This document shows positions 13,582 to 21,715 of a DNA stretch of 29,113 bases, in pieces. The stretch's first letter is position 1; every line of letters begins with the position of its first letter. The position numbers and the translations under genes are program-made. This DNA comes from a virus. A model generated the notes under the pieces. It searched no databases and was not told the DNA's origin. It saw only the letters and a list, made by a program, of their open reading frames with translations. The stretch covers positions 1-29,113 of the IMG/VR virus record IMGVR_UViG_3300042514_000507; one strand, 5' to 3'.

Positions 13582-14394
13582 ATGGCCGCATCAGAAGGTG
13601 TAGATTTGGAATTTTGTATTGTAGAAAAGATACAAATTAGGAATAACAAAATAACCAAGTTTAGTAGAAATTATTCTGACAAAATCTTAAAGCAGGCTGA
13701 CCAATGTGTATCTCATGTTATGACTTTTGCAGGAAGAAATACTGTTGAGGCTTGGCACTCGGATGACAGAACAAGTCCGCTTGGATCTATCTCAGCTAAT
13801 CCTGAACCAAAGACTGATGTTGTTTTTAAGATAGGTAATAAATTGCACACAACTTCTATTAAGATGGCCGGTCCAGTTCAATTGGCCTCAGGTCAGGGAG
13901 CATCTACTGCTGAACTTTTTGAAGCCGCAGCCAAGCATATTCCTAATCGAACAAAAAGTAAAGTGTTGGAATCAATTATAACAGAATTGAGAACAATGCC
14001 TACCCGATTATTGTCAGAAAGTAATTTACCTAGAATTAAACAAGAGGCCTCTCCAAAGGTAATTTCCGAATTTATTAAAGAAGGTAAAATCATTAAAGAT
14101 AAGAACTACGAATACTGGTTAGCAAATAATAAGGCACGGCTAATGGAATCATTACTAAAGTTTATTGATGATGATGTAGATTTCACTACAGCATTATTAT
14201 ATGAATCTATGACAGGTGAACTGTCATTAAAAAAATATCCTGGAGCAGTAGCGGATAGTATATTAAGTCCAAAGGGATTTTATGAAATAGATGGTCGATA
14301 CGTGGATTCAATAAAAAATAAAGTAAAGTTTGATATTCGAGGAAAATCTAGGTCCGGAATTACAGGGCTTGCATTTCGAATAGATTTAAAATAA
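13582..14394 (+). CDS. Conserved-looking phage protein, possibly nuclease fold
   Basis: The protein has 270 residues. ATG 13582 is chosen because GAGGGAG precedes it. The central segment EPKTDVVFKIGNKLHTTSIK, followed by PVQLASGQGASTAELFEAA, has an acidic residue then a hydrophobic-x-Lys strand. That is the spacing of PD-(D/E)xK nucleases, but the second acidic residue is not evident, so this is a weak suggestion. The C-terminal half is helical. It is driven by a late promoter, unlike the upstream replication genes. Confidence 0.6.
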   Translation: MAASEGVDLEFCIVEKIQIRNNKITKFSRNYSDKILKQADQCVSHVMTFAGRNTVEAWHSDDRTSPLGSISANPEPKTDVVFKIGNKLHTTSIKMAGPVQLASGQGASTAELFEAAAKHIPNRTKSKVLESIITELRTMPTRLLSESNLPRIKQEASPKVISEFIKEGKIIKDKNYEYWLANNKARLMESLLKFIDDDVDFTTALLYESMTGELSLKKYPGAVADSILSPKGFYEIDGRYVDSIKNKVKFDIRGKSRSGITGLAFRIDLK

Positions 14395-14403
14395 TATAGA
14401 AAT

Positions 14404-14685
14404 ATGCCACTAGACAAAGACACACAAAAAATACTCAGTGAGTATGACGATGATTTTGATTTCGGCTTCACCGCTACCGATGAAGAAGAATATAATTCTC
14501 TCATTTCACAAAAACAAGATACTGTAGAACAATATAAGGCTAGACTAGCCGAAGCTGAAAAACTTATTATTCCTTTTTTGATGAAACTACTCAAAACTGC
14601 GGATCAACCAATCATTAAGTGGCCAAATCGTGGGCCTGTAATTGAAGCACAAATACAAAAGATATTGAAAGTAACAAGGAGTTAA
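14404..14685 (+). CDS. Small acidic conserved phage protein
   Basis: The protein has 93 residues. The acidic N-terminus (SEYDDDFDFGFTATDEEEY) leads into a helix (about 38-66). The end carries ADQPIIKWPNRGPVIEAQI, a segment I associate with small proteins of T4-like aquatic phages. The function is unknown. It lies 9 bases after the previous gene and 3 bases before the first glycosyltransferase gene. Confidence 0.65.
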   Translation: MPLDKDTQKILSEYDDDFDFGFTATDEEEYNSLISQKQDTVEQYKARLAEAEKLIIPFLMKLLKTADQPIIKWPNRGPVIEAQIQKILKVTRS

Positions 14686-14688
14686 ATT

Positions 14689-15417
14689 ATGAAACCACTG
14701 GTGACGGTGATTACCCCAACAACAGGTAGTCATCAATTATATAATGTATTGAAATCTGTAAACAATCAGACTTATTCGAATATAGAACATATTGTGGTAG
14801 CCGATGGTCCACAATATTCTAAAGCTACACAAGGTATGTTAGAAGGCTCACAGGCCCTACTGATTCAATTGCCTTACAATACAGGTCACAGTCAATATAA
14901 CGGACACCGAATTTATGGTGCAATGTCTTATATTGCTAACGGTGAGTATATTTGTTTCCTTGACCAGGACAATTGGTATGAAGACAATCATATCGAATCG
15001 CTTGTTGACGTTATTCAACAAGGAAACGATTGGGCATATTCTCTGAGGAAAATTGTATCTCAGGAAGGCACATACATATGTAACGATGATTGTGAATCTC
15101 TTGGTAAATGGGAATCTATATTGGATGACAATTTTATTGATGTGAATTGCTTTATGATTCCGAAGATGGCGGCAATTCATTTCTCTCCTTACTGGTATCG
15201 CCGTGCAAGGCACCCACAGGAGCAACCAGAAGTTGATAGAATTTTATCTCCATTTATGATGCAAAATTTACCAAAATTTGACACGAATGGTGAGTATACT
15301 GTAAACTACAGAGTAGCCAGTCGAGCAGATTCGGTACAAGATGTTTTCTTTATGAAAGGAAATGAAGCGATGAAACAAAGAATGAATGGAGAATACCCAT
15401 GGCGGAAAAAGACTTAA
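14689..15417 (+). CDS. Family 2 glycosyltransferase
   Basis: The protein has 242 residues and a GT-A fold. It opens VTVITPTTGSHQLYNVLKSV, followed by YSNIEHIVVADGP, which is the nucleotide-binding start of GT2 enzymes. CFLDQDNWYEDNH contains the DxD-type metal site (DQD). The C-terminal part has no membrane helix, so it should be a cytoplasmic sugar transferase. AAGGAG precedes the ATG. It is the first gene of a run of sugar genes and overlaps the next by 19 bases. Confidence 0.85.
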   Translation: MKPLVTVITPTTGSHQLYNVLKSVNNQTYSNIEHIVVADGPQYSKATQGMLEGSQALLIQLPYNTGHSQYNGHRIYGAMSYIANGEYICFLDQDNWYEDNHIESLVDVIQQGNDWAYSLRKIVSQEGTYICNDDCESLGKWESILDDNFIDVNCFMIPKMAAIHFSPYWYRRARHPQEQPEVDRILSPFMMQNLPKFDTNGEYTVNYRVASRADSVQDVFFMKGNEAMKQRMNGEYPWRKKT

Positions 15418-16283
15418 TCATTGGTGTATACACTAATTACAAATATGAAATATTAAAGCCCTGGATTCTATCAATAAAGGAATCCGGCTTTGATGGTGAT
15501 GTAGTTTTAGTTGCTGTTGATTCAGACGAAATTACAATAAAGCAAATTCAGGATGCTGGTGTCACAGTTGTTCGAGTAAAGAATGAACATAAGATGATGA
15601 TTCACATGTTGAGGTTCTTATACATCTATGATTATCTCAAACAGAATTCTGACTATCGATATGTTATCACTACAGATGTTCGTGATGTAATTTTTCAAAA
15701 GAATCCATCTGAATACATGCAAAAGATTTTTGGTAGTAGAGATTTTGGAATTATTGCACAATCTGAGGCTATTAAAATTAAAGATGAATCTTGGAACCGA
15801 AATAACATCATTAAGAATTTTGGTGAATATTTTTATAAAGATGTGTGCGAGAATGAAGTCTATAATGTTGGTATTTTAGCAGGCACATCCTTACACATTA
15901 AATCATTGTGTTTTGCTTTATATCAAATGTCGAGCAATCGTCCAGATTGGGTGGCGGATCAAGCCGCATACAACATGTTGCTTTCATATTTGCCATGGGA
16001 TAGTGAAACAGTATTTATGAAATTGAGTGATGCATGGGCAATTAACGCACACGTTACAAATAAACCAGACCAACTTAATGATTTCGGTCCGTTTCTTTTA
16101 GAAGAAAGGCCATACATGAAAGATGGTGTTGTTTACAATGCAGAAGGTAAAGACTTCGTTATCGTACATCAATATGATCGTGTTCCGGAATGGATGGAAT
16201 ATTATATGAAAAAATTCCAATTTTCTATTACTTCGGACACCAATACTGGCACATCGCCTAAATACTTCGTGTATAATACTTAA
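15399..16283 (+). CDS. Putative GT-A glycosyltransferase
   Basis: The protein has 294 residues. It has a Rossmann-like beginning (LIIGVYTNYKYEILKPW) and then YVITTDVRDVIFQKNP, a DxRD variant of the metal-binding DxD motif at the end of a hydrophobic strand. VADQAAYNMLL and IVHQYDR occupy the positions where GT-A enzymes bind acceptor and metal. No exact family is assigned. Its start lies within the 3' end of the family 2 gene, with GGAG upstream. Confidence 0.65.
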   Translation: MAEKDLIIGVYTNYKYEILKPWILSIKESGFDGDVVLVAVDSDEITIKQIQDAGVTVVRVKNEHKMMIHMLRFLYIYDYLKQNSDYRYVITTDVRDVIFQKNPSEYMQKIFGSRDFGIIAQSEAIKIKDESWNRNNIIKNFGEYFYKDVCENEVYNVGILAGTSLHIKSLCFALYQMSSNRPDWVADQAAYNMLLSYLPWDSETVFMKLSDAWAINAHVTNKPDQLNDFGPFLLEERPYMKDGVVYNAEGKDFVIVHQYDRVPEWMEYYMKKFQFSITSDTNTGTSPKYFVYNT

Positions 16284-16315
16284 ACTACATAATTTAATAA
16301 ATATGGGACTTTGAA

Positions 16316-17146
16316 ATGAGCAAAATTAGCATCGTTACTGCATTCTATGATATCGGCCGAGGTGATTGGTCAACAAGCAAAGAGAAAAATGGTGGACCAC
16401 TTCCACACTATCTTCAACGTTCAGTTGACAAATACATTGACCACTTCACACGTATGTGTGAGATTGATACTGAAATCATTGTATATACTTCACCTGACAT
16501 TGCGCCACGTTTAGCCGCAATTTCTCCAAATATTAAAGTAGTTGAATATGACTACTTCAATATTCACAAAGAACTCCGTGATAAGATTGAAGCAATTCAA
16601 ACATCACCTGAGTTTGTCAAAAAAATTAATCCCTATCAGGTTCGTAATCCAGAATATTGGTCGAAAGACTATGTTGGTGTTACATCACTCAAAGCATTCT
16701 ATGTTTCGGATGCATTTGAACGTGGTCTAATCACAAATGAGTTTGCCGCATGGGTTGACTTTGGTTATTGCCGTGATGATGAACATATTCCTACAAACAA
16801 AACATGGGAATATGATTTCACTCCAGGCTTGATGCATTATTTTAATTATCGTGATCCAGAATCTAGACAAGCAAAACAACAAGTTTCTCAGGCTGTACAG
16901 AATAATGTGGTGTTCATCATCGGCGGTGTATTCGTTGCACAAAAAGAACAATGGCAAGTTTTGTCTGTTGATATGAAAGAAGCACTCGACTATTTGATGA
17001 GCATTGGTCTTGTTGATGATGACCAAGGTCTGTTGCTAATGGCGTATTTTAAAAATCCCGATATGTATGAACTTCATAAGATGCCGCTTGATGCACCTAT
17101 TGAAGACGTTCGTTCCATTTTAAGAAAGTTTAATAAACATGAGTAA
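16316..17146 (+). CDS. HtrL/YibB-family protein, putative glycosyltransferase
   Basis: The protein has 276 residues. The start ISIVTAFYDIGRGDW is the hallmark of the HtrL/YibB (WlaTC-like) family. It is followed by HYLQRSVDKYIDHFTRM, then TEIIVYTSPD. AAWVDFGYCRDD carries the acidic cluster expected in a metal-dependent active site. Members occur in lipopolysaccharide and capsule loci, and sugar transfer is inferred. The gene overlaps the next by 8 bases. Confidence 0.8.
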   Translation: MSKISIVTAFYDIGRGDWSTSKEKNGGPLPHYLQRSVDKYIDHFTRMCEIDTEIIVYTSPDIAPRLAAISPNIKVVEYDYFNIHKELRDKIEAIQTSPEFVKKINPYQVRNPEYWSKDYVGVTSLKAFYVSDAFERGLITNEFAAWVDFGYCRDDEHIPTNKTWEYDFTPGLMHYFNYRDPESRQAKQQVSQAVQNNVVFIIGGVFVAQKEQWQVLSVDMKEALDYLMSIGLVDDDQGLLLMAYFKNPDMYELHKMPLDAPIEDVRSILRKFNKHE

Positions 17147-18521
17147 ATTAGTTATTTTTGACCTTGATGGAGTTTTGATTGATTCACGTGAACTTCATTA
17201 TGACGCCCTCAACGATGCACTAAGGAAAGTCGGTGAAGGATTTGTGATCACACGTGAGGAACATCTGAGTAAATACGATGGTCTGAATACGACTAAAAAA
17301 CTCAAGATGTTGACCGCACAAAAAGGTCTACCTATATCAGTATACGACCAAGTATGGAAAGATAAACAAGATGCAACATTTAATCTTGTTCGTGGCTTCT
17401 GTAAAGAATACTTGTTGCAGACTATCTTTCGTAAGATTAAAGCACGTGGTTACAAAATTGCTGTTGCATCAAACTCTATACGAGAAACTGTAAAATTATC
17501 TCTACTAAGTATTGGTGTAATGGACGAAGTTGACTACTATGTCAGTAATGAGGATGTATCTCGCACGAAGCCATATCCGGAAATGTACTGGAAATGCATG
17601 ACTGCACTGGATGCACTTCCTAAAAATACAATTATTGTAGAAGATAGTCACATTGGACGCCAAGGCGCATTGGACTCTGGAGCACACCTCCTTGCGGTCG
17701 AAAATGCGAAAGAAGTTAACTCTGAATATATGATGCAAAGGATTTATGACCTTATGAACACAATTGAAGGTACAAGCAAAAAGTCTCTACCATGGAGAGA
17801 CAAGAAATTGAACGTTTTGATTCCAATGGCTGGCGCAGGCTCACGTTTTGCACAGGCTGGTTACACTTTTCCTAAACCGTTGATCGAAGTTCGTGGCAAA
17901 CCCATGATTCAAGTCGTGGTTGAAAACCTGAACATCGAAGCAAACTATATTTTCTTGGTTCAGAGAGAACACTACGAAACCTACAATCTAAAATATCTGT
18001 TGAATCTGATTGCACCTGGATGCAAGATTGTGCAAGTCGATGGTATCACGGAAGGTGCCGCTTGCACCACATTATTGGCGAAAGAATATATCGACAATGA
18101 TGCACCTCTTGTTATGGCAAACTCAGACCAATTCGTTGAGTGGAACTCTAACGAATGCATGTACGCATTCTCAGCCGATTCTATCGATGGTGGTATTCTC
18201 ACATTCAAAGCAACACATCCAAAATGGTCATACGCAAAATTGAATGAAGATGGTTTTGTGTCCGAAGTTGCTGAGAAGAAAGTAATTTCTGATGAAGCAA
18301 CTGTTGGTATTTACTACTGGCGTCACGGTTCTGACTACGTTAAGTACGCTGAACAAATGATTGATAAAAACATTCGAACTAATGGTGAATTTTATACATG
18401 TCCAGTGTTCAATGAAGCTGTTGGTGATGGTAAAAAAGTCCGTGTTAAGAATATCGAAAAGATGTGGGGCATCGGTACACCTGAAGACCTTAATTACTTC
18501 TTAGACAATCATAAGGAATAA
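17139..18521 (+). CDS. HAD phosphatase fused to sugar nucleotidyltransferase
   Basis: The protein has 460 residues in two enzymes. Residues 1-205 are a HAD hydrolase: VIFDLDGVLIDS with the nucleophile Asp, VASNS, KPYPEMYW with the Lys, and VEDSHIGRQGA. Residues about 222-460 are a nucleotidyltransferase: LIPMAGAGSRF then FPKPLIEVRGKPM, with Gly-rich loop, Arg and Lys, and MANSDQF with the metal Asp. Such pairs prepare an activated sugar, by phosphate removal and nucleotide coupling. The sugar cannot be read from sequence. Confidence 0.85.
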   Translation: MSKLVIFDLDGVLIDSRELHYDALNDALRKVGEGFVITREEHLSKYDGLNTTKKLKMLTAQKGLPISVYDQVWKDKQDATFNLVRGFCKEYLLQTIFRKIKARGYKIAVASNSIRETVKLSLLSIGVMDEVDYYVSNEDVSRTKPYPEMYWKCMTALDALPKNTIIVEDSHIGRQGALDSGAHLLAVENAKEVNSEYMMQRIYDLMNTIEGTSKKSLPWRDKKLNVLIPMAGAGSRFAQAGYTFPKPLIEVRGKPMIQVVVENLNIEANYIFLVQREHYETYNLKYLLNLIAPGCKIVQVDGITEGAACTTLLAKEYIDNDAPLVMANSDQFVEWNSNECMYAFSADSIDGGILTFKATHPKWSYAKLNEDGFVSEVAEKKVISDEATVGIYYWRHGSDYVKYAEQMIDKNIRTNGEFYTCPVFNEAVGDGKKVRVKNIEKMWGIGTPEDLNYFLDNHKE

Positions 18522-18522
18522 A

Positions 18523-19203
18523 ATGTTTAAAGAGCTATTAAATTTAAAAGATGCACCCTTTCCTTTCGAGGTTGTTAGTAGCTATCCAAGTTCATTGAAG
18601 CAAAAAGCACACGATTTTCCCTGGAGTATTACACAGAAAGAATATGACTTTCTACATTCGATTATTGTTGATAACAATCTGAAGAATGGTATTGATCTTT
18701 GTACTGGATTTGGAATTAGTGCTTTATCTGCCGCAATGGCCATGAAGAAAACCGGTGGAAAATTGGTCACCATTGATGCTTATGTGGAAGAATATTTCAA
18801 CCACTTTACATACAAGTCAAAAAAGGTCGTTCACGATTCGGATGGCTATAGAAATATAATGTATCTTCGTGACAAATTTGATTTGCAAAATGAATTGATA
18901 GCTGAAGTTGGCTGGTCACCAGATGATGTTCCAACAATAATTGAACGAAATTTCAACACAGCAATTGATTTTGTTTTCATTGATGGTGGTCACACAGAAG
19001 ACCAATTATTTAAAGACATTTCTTGCATCTTGCCTTACACAAATGAAAATACGTTTTGGTTATTTCACGATTGTGTTGATGCATTATGGACCAAAAAAAT
19101 TCAAGATTTCTGCTTCGAGAAAATGAATTCTATATTGAAAATTCAATGTCCAGTATCGGAAGGTAATCACAACTTGGGACAATTATTTAAATTGAAAGGT
19201 TGA
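18523..19203 (+). CDS. Class I SAM-dependent methyltransferase (Methyltransf_24-like)
   Basis: The protein has 226 residues. SAM-binding motif I is GIDLCTGFGISALSAAMA and motif II is KLVTIDAY. FVFIDGGHTEDQLFKDI and FHDCVD give the later acidic and His positions typical of the Methyltransf_24 group found in sugar and capsule clusters. AAGGA precedes the ATG. The gene starts one base after the upstream stop. The methyl acceptor is probably a sugar, by context only. Confidence 0.8.
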   Translation: MFKELLNLKDAPFPFEVVSSYPSSLKQKAHDFPWSITQKEYDFLHSIIVDNNLKNGIDLCTGFGISALSAAMAMKKTGGKLVTIDAYVEEYFNHFTYKSKKVVHDSDGYRNIMYLRDKFDLQNELIAEVGWSPDDVPTIIERNFNTAIDFVFIDGGHTEDQLFKDISCILPYTNENTFWLFHDCVDALWTKKIQDFCFEKMNSILKIQCPVSEGNHNLGQLFKLKG

Positions 19204-19207
19204 TAAA

Positions 19208-19819
19208 ATGATTTTATTTGATGTTGGTGCTCACCATGGGCAAGATTCGTTGAACATAACACAACATAACCCAGATGTTATTTGTTATGCGTTTGAACCC
19301 ACGCCTGAACTTGCAAGACTTCTACGAATTGCCGCAGAAGCAAGAGGTATGAAAGATCGTTATCATGTTTATGAACATGCTATCTCCGATTTTGACGGAG
19401 AAGCAGATTTTTATATGGTACAAGGTGACACGGGTTCAGCCTCACTAAATGATTTTTCCGATAATTTATCCGAAACATGGCCGGGTCGCACAGACTTTGT
19501 TGTACGTGAATCCAAAAAGGTGGCCGTATATCGTCTTGATACTTGGTTGACAATCTTTGCACCTGAAATTACACAGATTGACCACCTGCACATTGATGCA
19601 CAAGGTTCAGACCTAGCCGTACTCAAAGGTCTCGGTGAAAAAATATCGATGGTGCAATCTGGTGTTGTTGAAGTTCCACAGGAGGATAAACTTAGACTAT
19701 ACAAAGGTCAACATACGAAACAAGAAGCACTTGACTTTTTGGAACAAAATGGATTTGTGATTGATAAAGTTACGTCACAAGTAAATGAAGAAAACTTATA
19801 TTTTGTGAGGAAAACATGA
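19208..19819 (+). CDS. FkbM-family methyltransferase
   Basis: The protein has 203 residues. FDVGAHHGQDSL is the FkbM form of SAM motif I. YAFEPTPELARLL is motif II, and HIDAQGSDLAVLKGL is the later FkbM signature (D-x-Q/E-G-x-[DE]). The C-terminal half matches the usual length of the family. Members often O-methylate sugars in surface polysaccharides. It couples to the next gene by ATGA. Confidence 0.87.
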   Translation: MILFDVGAHHGQDSLNITQHNPDVICYAFEPTPELARLLRIAAEARGMKDRYHVYEHAISDFDGEADFYMVQGDTGSASLNDFSDNLSETWPGRTDFVVRESKKVAVYRLDTWLTIFAPEITQIDHLHIDAQGSDLAVLKGLGEKISMVQSGVVEVPQEDKLRLYKGQHTKQEALDFLEQNGFVIDKVTSQVNEENLYFVRKT

Positions 19820-20529
19820 ACGTAGCAGTAGTATTAACAGGACACATGCGTTGTTGGGAACAAGTTTATCCCAATTTTAAAGAACATATTGTTGACAGAT
19901 ATAATCCTGATGTTTTCATACACACTTGGGGTGATGAAGCATATTGGGACCCACATAGCGAAGCTGGTATTGTTGATGATGCACCAATGATTGATAATGA
20001 AGCAATCATTCAAACATACAAACCCATCGATTTTGTTGTTGAAGATTATGAAGACCACAAAGAAGACTTTGCTAAACGTGCTGAGTTTTATAAAAACTTT
20101 TATCATGTACCCAAGAACATTGTTTCCATGTTGTACAAACTAGGCTCAGGTATGTTAATGCTTGAAGACCATATGTTTAAAACTGGTAAGCAATATGATT
20201 TAGTCATTCGTATGCGTCCAGATTTAACATTCAATGAACCTTTGCCGGAGTTCAATCCACAGAAATTCTACACACTTGGTTATAGAAACCATATGGGTCA
20301 GGGAACATCTGACATGATTCAAGTTGGTAATTTCTTCTCAATGTGTCTATTTTCAAAAGTGTTGCATTTCTTACCACAAGTTTATAATGAAACCGGTCTT
20401 TTGTGTCCACATGTTATCTCTGAACAATTCATTCGTAGGCTTGGATTACCATGGGAAGAATTTATGATTAACAAAACAATTATGCACACACCACTTGGTG
20501 AATACAAACATAAGAGTCTATATCAATGA
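19816..20529 (+). CDS. Putative glycosyltransferase, paralog of 20953-21678
   Basis: The protein has 237 residues. It begins VAVVLTGHMRCWEQVYPN, followed by YNPDVFIHTWGDE, and later has YDLVIRMRPDL, a basic-acidic motif at the end of a hydrophobic strand where GT-A enzymes carry DxD. HVISEQFIRRLGLPWE follows. The same blocks in the same order recur in the gene at 20953, so the two are paralogs flanking a phosphodiesterase-like gene. Transferase activity is inferred from context and fold pattern. Coupled on both sides by ATGA. Confidence 0.65.
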   Translation: MNVAVVLTGHMRCWEQVYPNFKEHIVDRYNPDVFIHTWGDEAYWDPHSEAGIVDDAPMIDNEAIIQTYKPIDFVVEDYEDHKEDFAKRAEFYKNFYHVPKNIVSMLYKLGSGMLMLEDHMFKTGKQYDLVIRMRPDLTFNEPLPEFNPQKFYTLGYRNHMGQGTSDMIQVGNFFSMCLFSKVLHFLPQVYNETGLLCPHVISEQFIRRLGLPWEEFMINKTIMHTPLGEYKHKSLYQ

Positions 20530-21005
20530 AAATGATTGCACATCGTGGACTCTTTCAGGGTCCGAATAAACAAAAAGAAAATCACCCGAGTCAAATCCTA
20601 TTGGCATTAGAAAAAGGATATGACTGTGAGATTGATGTTTGGTGGATAAAAGACCAGTGGTGGCTGGGGCATGATGAGCCACAATATATGGTCAAAGAAG
20701 AATTCATCGGCAAACAAGGCCTCTGGTTACATTGCAAAAACTTAGATGCACTTCATGAATTAATCACTAGACCGTTTAAATATGTTTATTTTTGGCACCA
20801 AGAAGATGATTTCACACTAACATCAAATGATGTTATTTGGACATATCCCGGAAAAAAATTAACAAGCAAATCAGTTGCGGTCATGCCTGAAAGGTGTCCT
20901 TCCTATTGGGAATATATAAAGGGTCGAAACCTTATTGGAGTCTGTACTGATTATGTCGAAAAATTCATCTCTGAAACTAGCACTGTGTCTGTCGGGACAA
21001 GCTAG
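20526..21005 (+). CDS. Short glycerophosphodiesterase-like protein
   Basis: The protein has 159 residues. The catalytic start of GDPD enzymes is intact: IAHRG with His6 and Arg7, CEIDVW with Glu35 and Asp37, and LGHDEP with His49. The ENHP segment at 18-21 is also typical. Full GDPD barrels have about 240 residues, so this one is shortened after the middle strands, although a late GVCTDY segment is present. It could hydrolyse glycerophosphodiesters of teichoic-like or lipid decorations, or have a changed role. It overlaps the next gene by 53 bases. Confidence 0.75.
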   Translation: MKMIAHRGLFQGPNKQKENHPSQILLALEKGYDCEIDVWWIKDQWWLGHDEPQYMVKEEFIGKQGLWLHCKNLDALHELITRPFKYVYFWHQEDDFTLTSNDVIWTYPGKKLTSKSVAVMPERCPSYWEYIKGRNLIGVCTDYVEKFISETSTVSVGTS

Positions 21006-21678
21006 AAGTTTATTTCAAGCAAAAAACTACATTAAGAGAAATCTTTTAGATATTTACAATGTAGATGTTTTCTGCCATACATGGAAACCACAGGGTGGTA
21101 TAATCCAGATGAAAATGTATGAAGATATAAATTTCATCTACGATCCAATATATCTGGCATACGATATGCCATTACCGGCAACAACAAACTCCGACATGTT
21201 TGTTCCGAATGCTTCACATCCAGCTAATTTCTGTACGTCAATGTTTTATTCAATTTATAAAGCAAACGACCTGAGAATTCGCCATCAAGTTTTAAATGAT
21301 GTAAAATATGACTTTGTTATACGAAGTAGGTTTGACCTAGCACTCAATAAAGTCATAGACTTTTCTTCTCTGGAAAAAGGCAAAGTGTATATATCGAAAG
21401 ACACTGATGGACCTAATCCATTATTGAATGACCAATTTGCCATTGCTGATCCAGACACAATGAATGTTTACGCTTCAACATATTTAAATTTGAGGCGCCT
21501 CGGTGTTCCTCTTTGTGGCCACGAAATGCTACATGAGCAACTACTAAGAAATTCTATACCAGTTGAACGTATTGATATTGACCACCCTTTTACGGATGGT
21601 AAATTTAACATTGGAAAGCATTCCTTGATTAGAGAAGATATGGATAAATGGGTAGATATTAAGATTTGGGGTTACTAA
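20953..21678 (+). CDS. Putative glycosyltransferase, second paralog
   Basis: The protein has 241 residues. Blocks LALCLSGQARSLFQA, YNVDVFCHTW, YDFVIRSRFDLAL and EMLHEQLLRNSIP align with those of the gene at 19816. ATG 20953 is chosen because it follows a GGAG; an in-frame TTG 18 bases earlier is possible. The start lies within the phosphodiesterase-like gene in another frame. It is the last gene of the sugar cassette. No terminator is seen after it, but a late-promoter-like box overlaps its end. Confidence 0.65.
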   Translation: MSKNSSLKLALCLSGQARSLFQAKNYIKRNLLDIYNVDVFCHTWKPQGGIIQMKMYEDINFIYDPIYLAYDMPLPATTNSDMFVPNASHPANFCTSMFYSIYKANDLRIRHQVLNDVKYDFVIRSRFDLALNKVIDFSSLEKGKVYISKDTDGPNPLLNDQFAIADPDTMNVYASTYLNLRRLGVPLCGHEMLHEQLLRNSIPVERIDIDHPFTDGKFNIGKHSLIREDMDKWVDIKIWGY

Positions 21679-21681
21679 ATA
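21674..21681 (+). promoter_or_regulatory. Possible late promoter for the head-protein block
   Basis: ACTAAATA resembles the late box (TATAAATA in T4, NATAAATA in cyanophages) with a C at the third base. It lies at the end of the sugar cassette, 34 bases before the next ATG, which has a GAGG ribosome binding site. The match is imperfect. Confidence 0.35.
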
Positions 21682-21715
21682 ATACATAGTCACAGCGTAC
21701 TACACCGAGGATTTA

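Noticed and set aside
16296-16303. AATAAATA late promoter before the HtrL/YibB-family gene
   Set aside because: Only 12 bases separate it from the ATG, so a transcript would lack room for a ribosome binding site. It is probably a chance AT-rich match.
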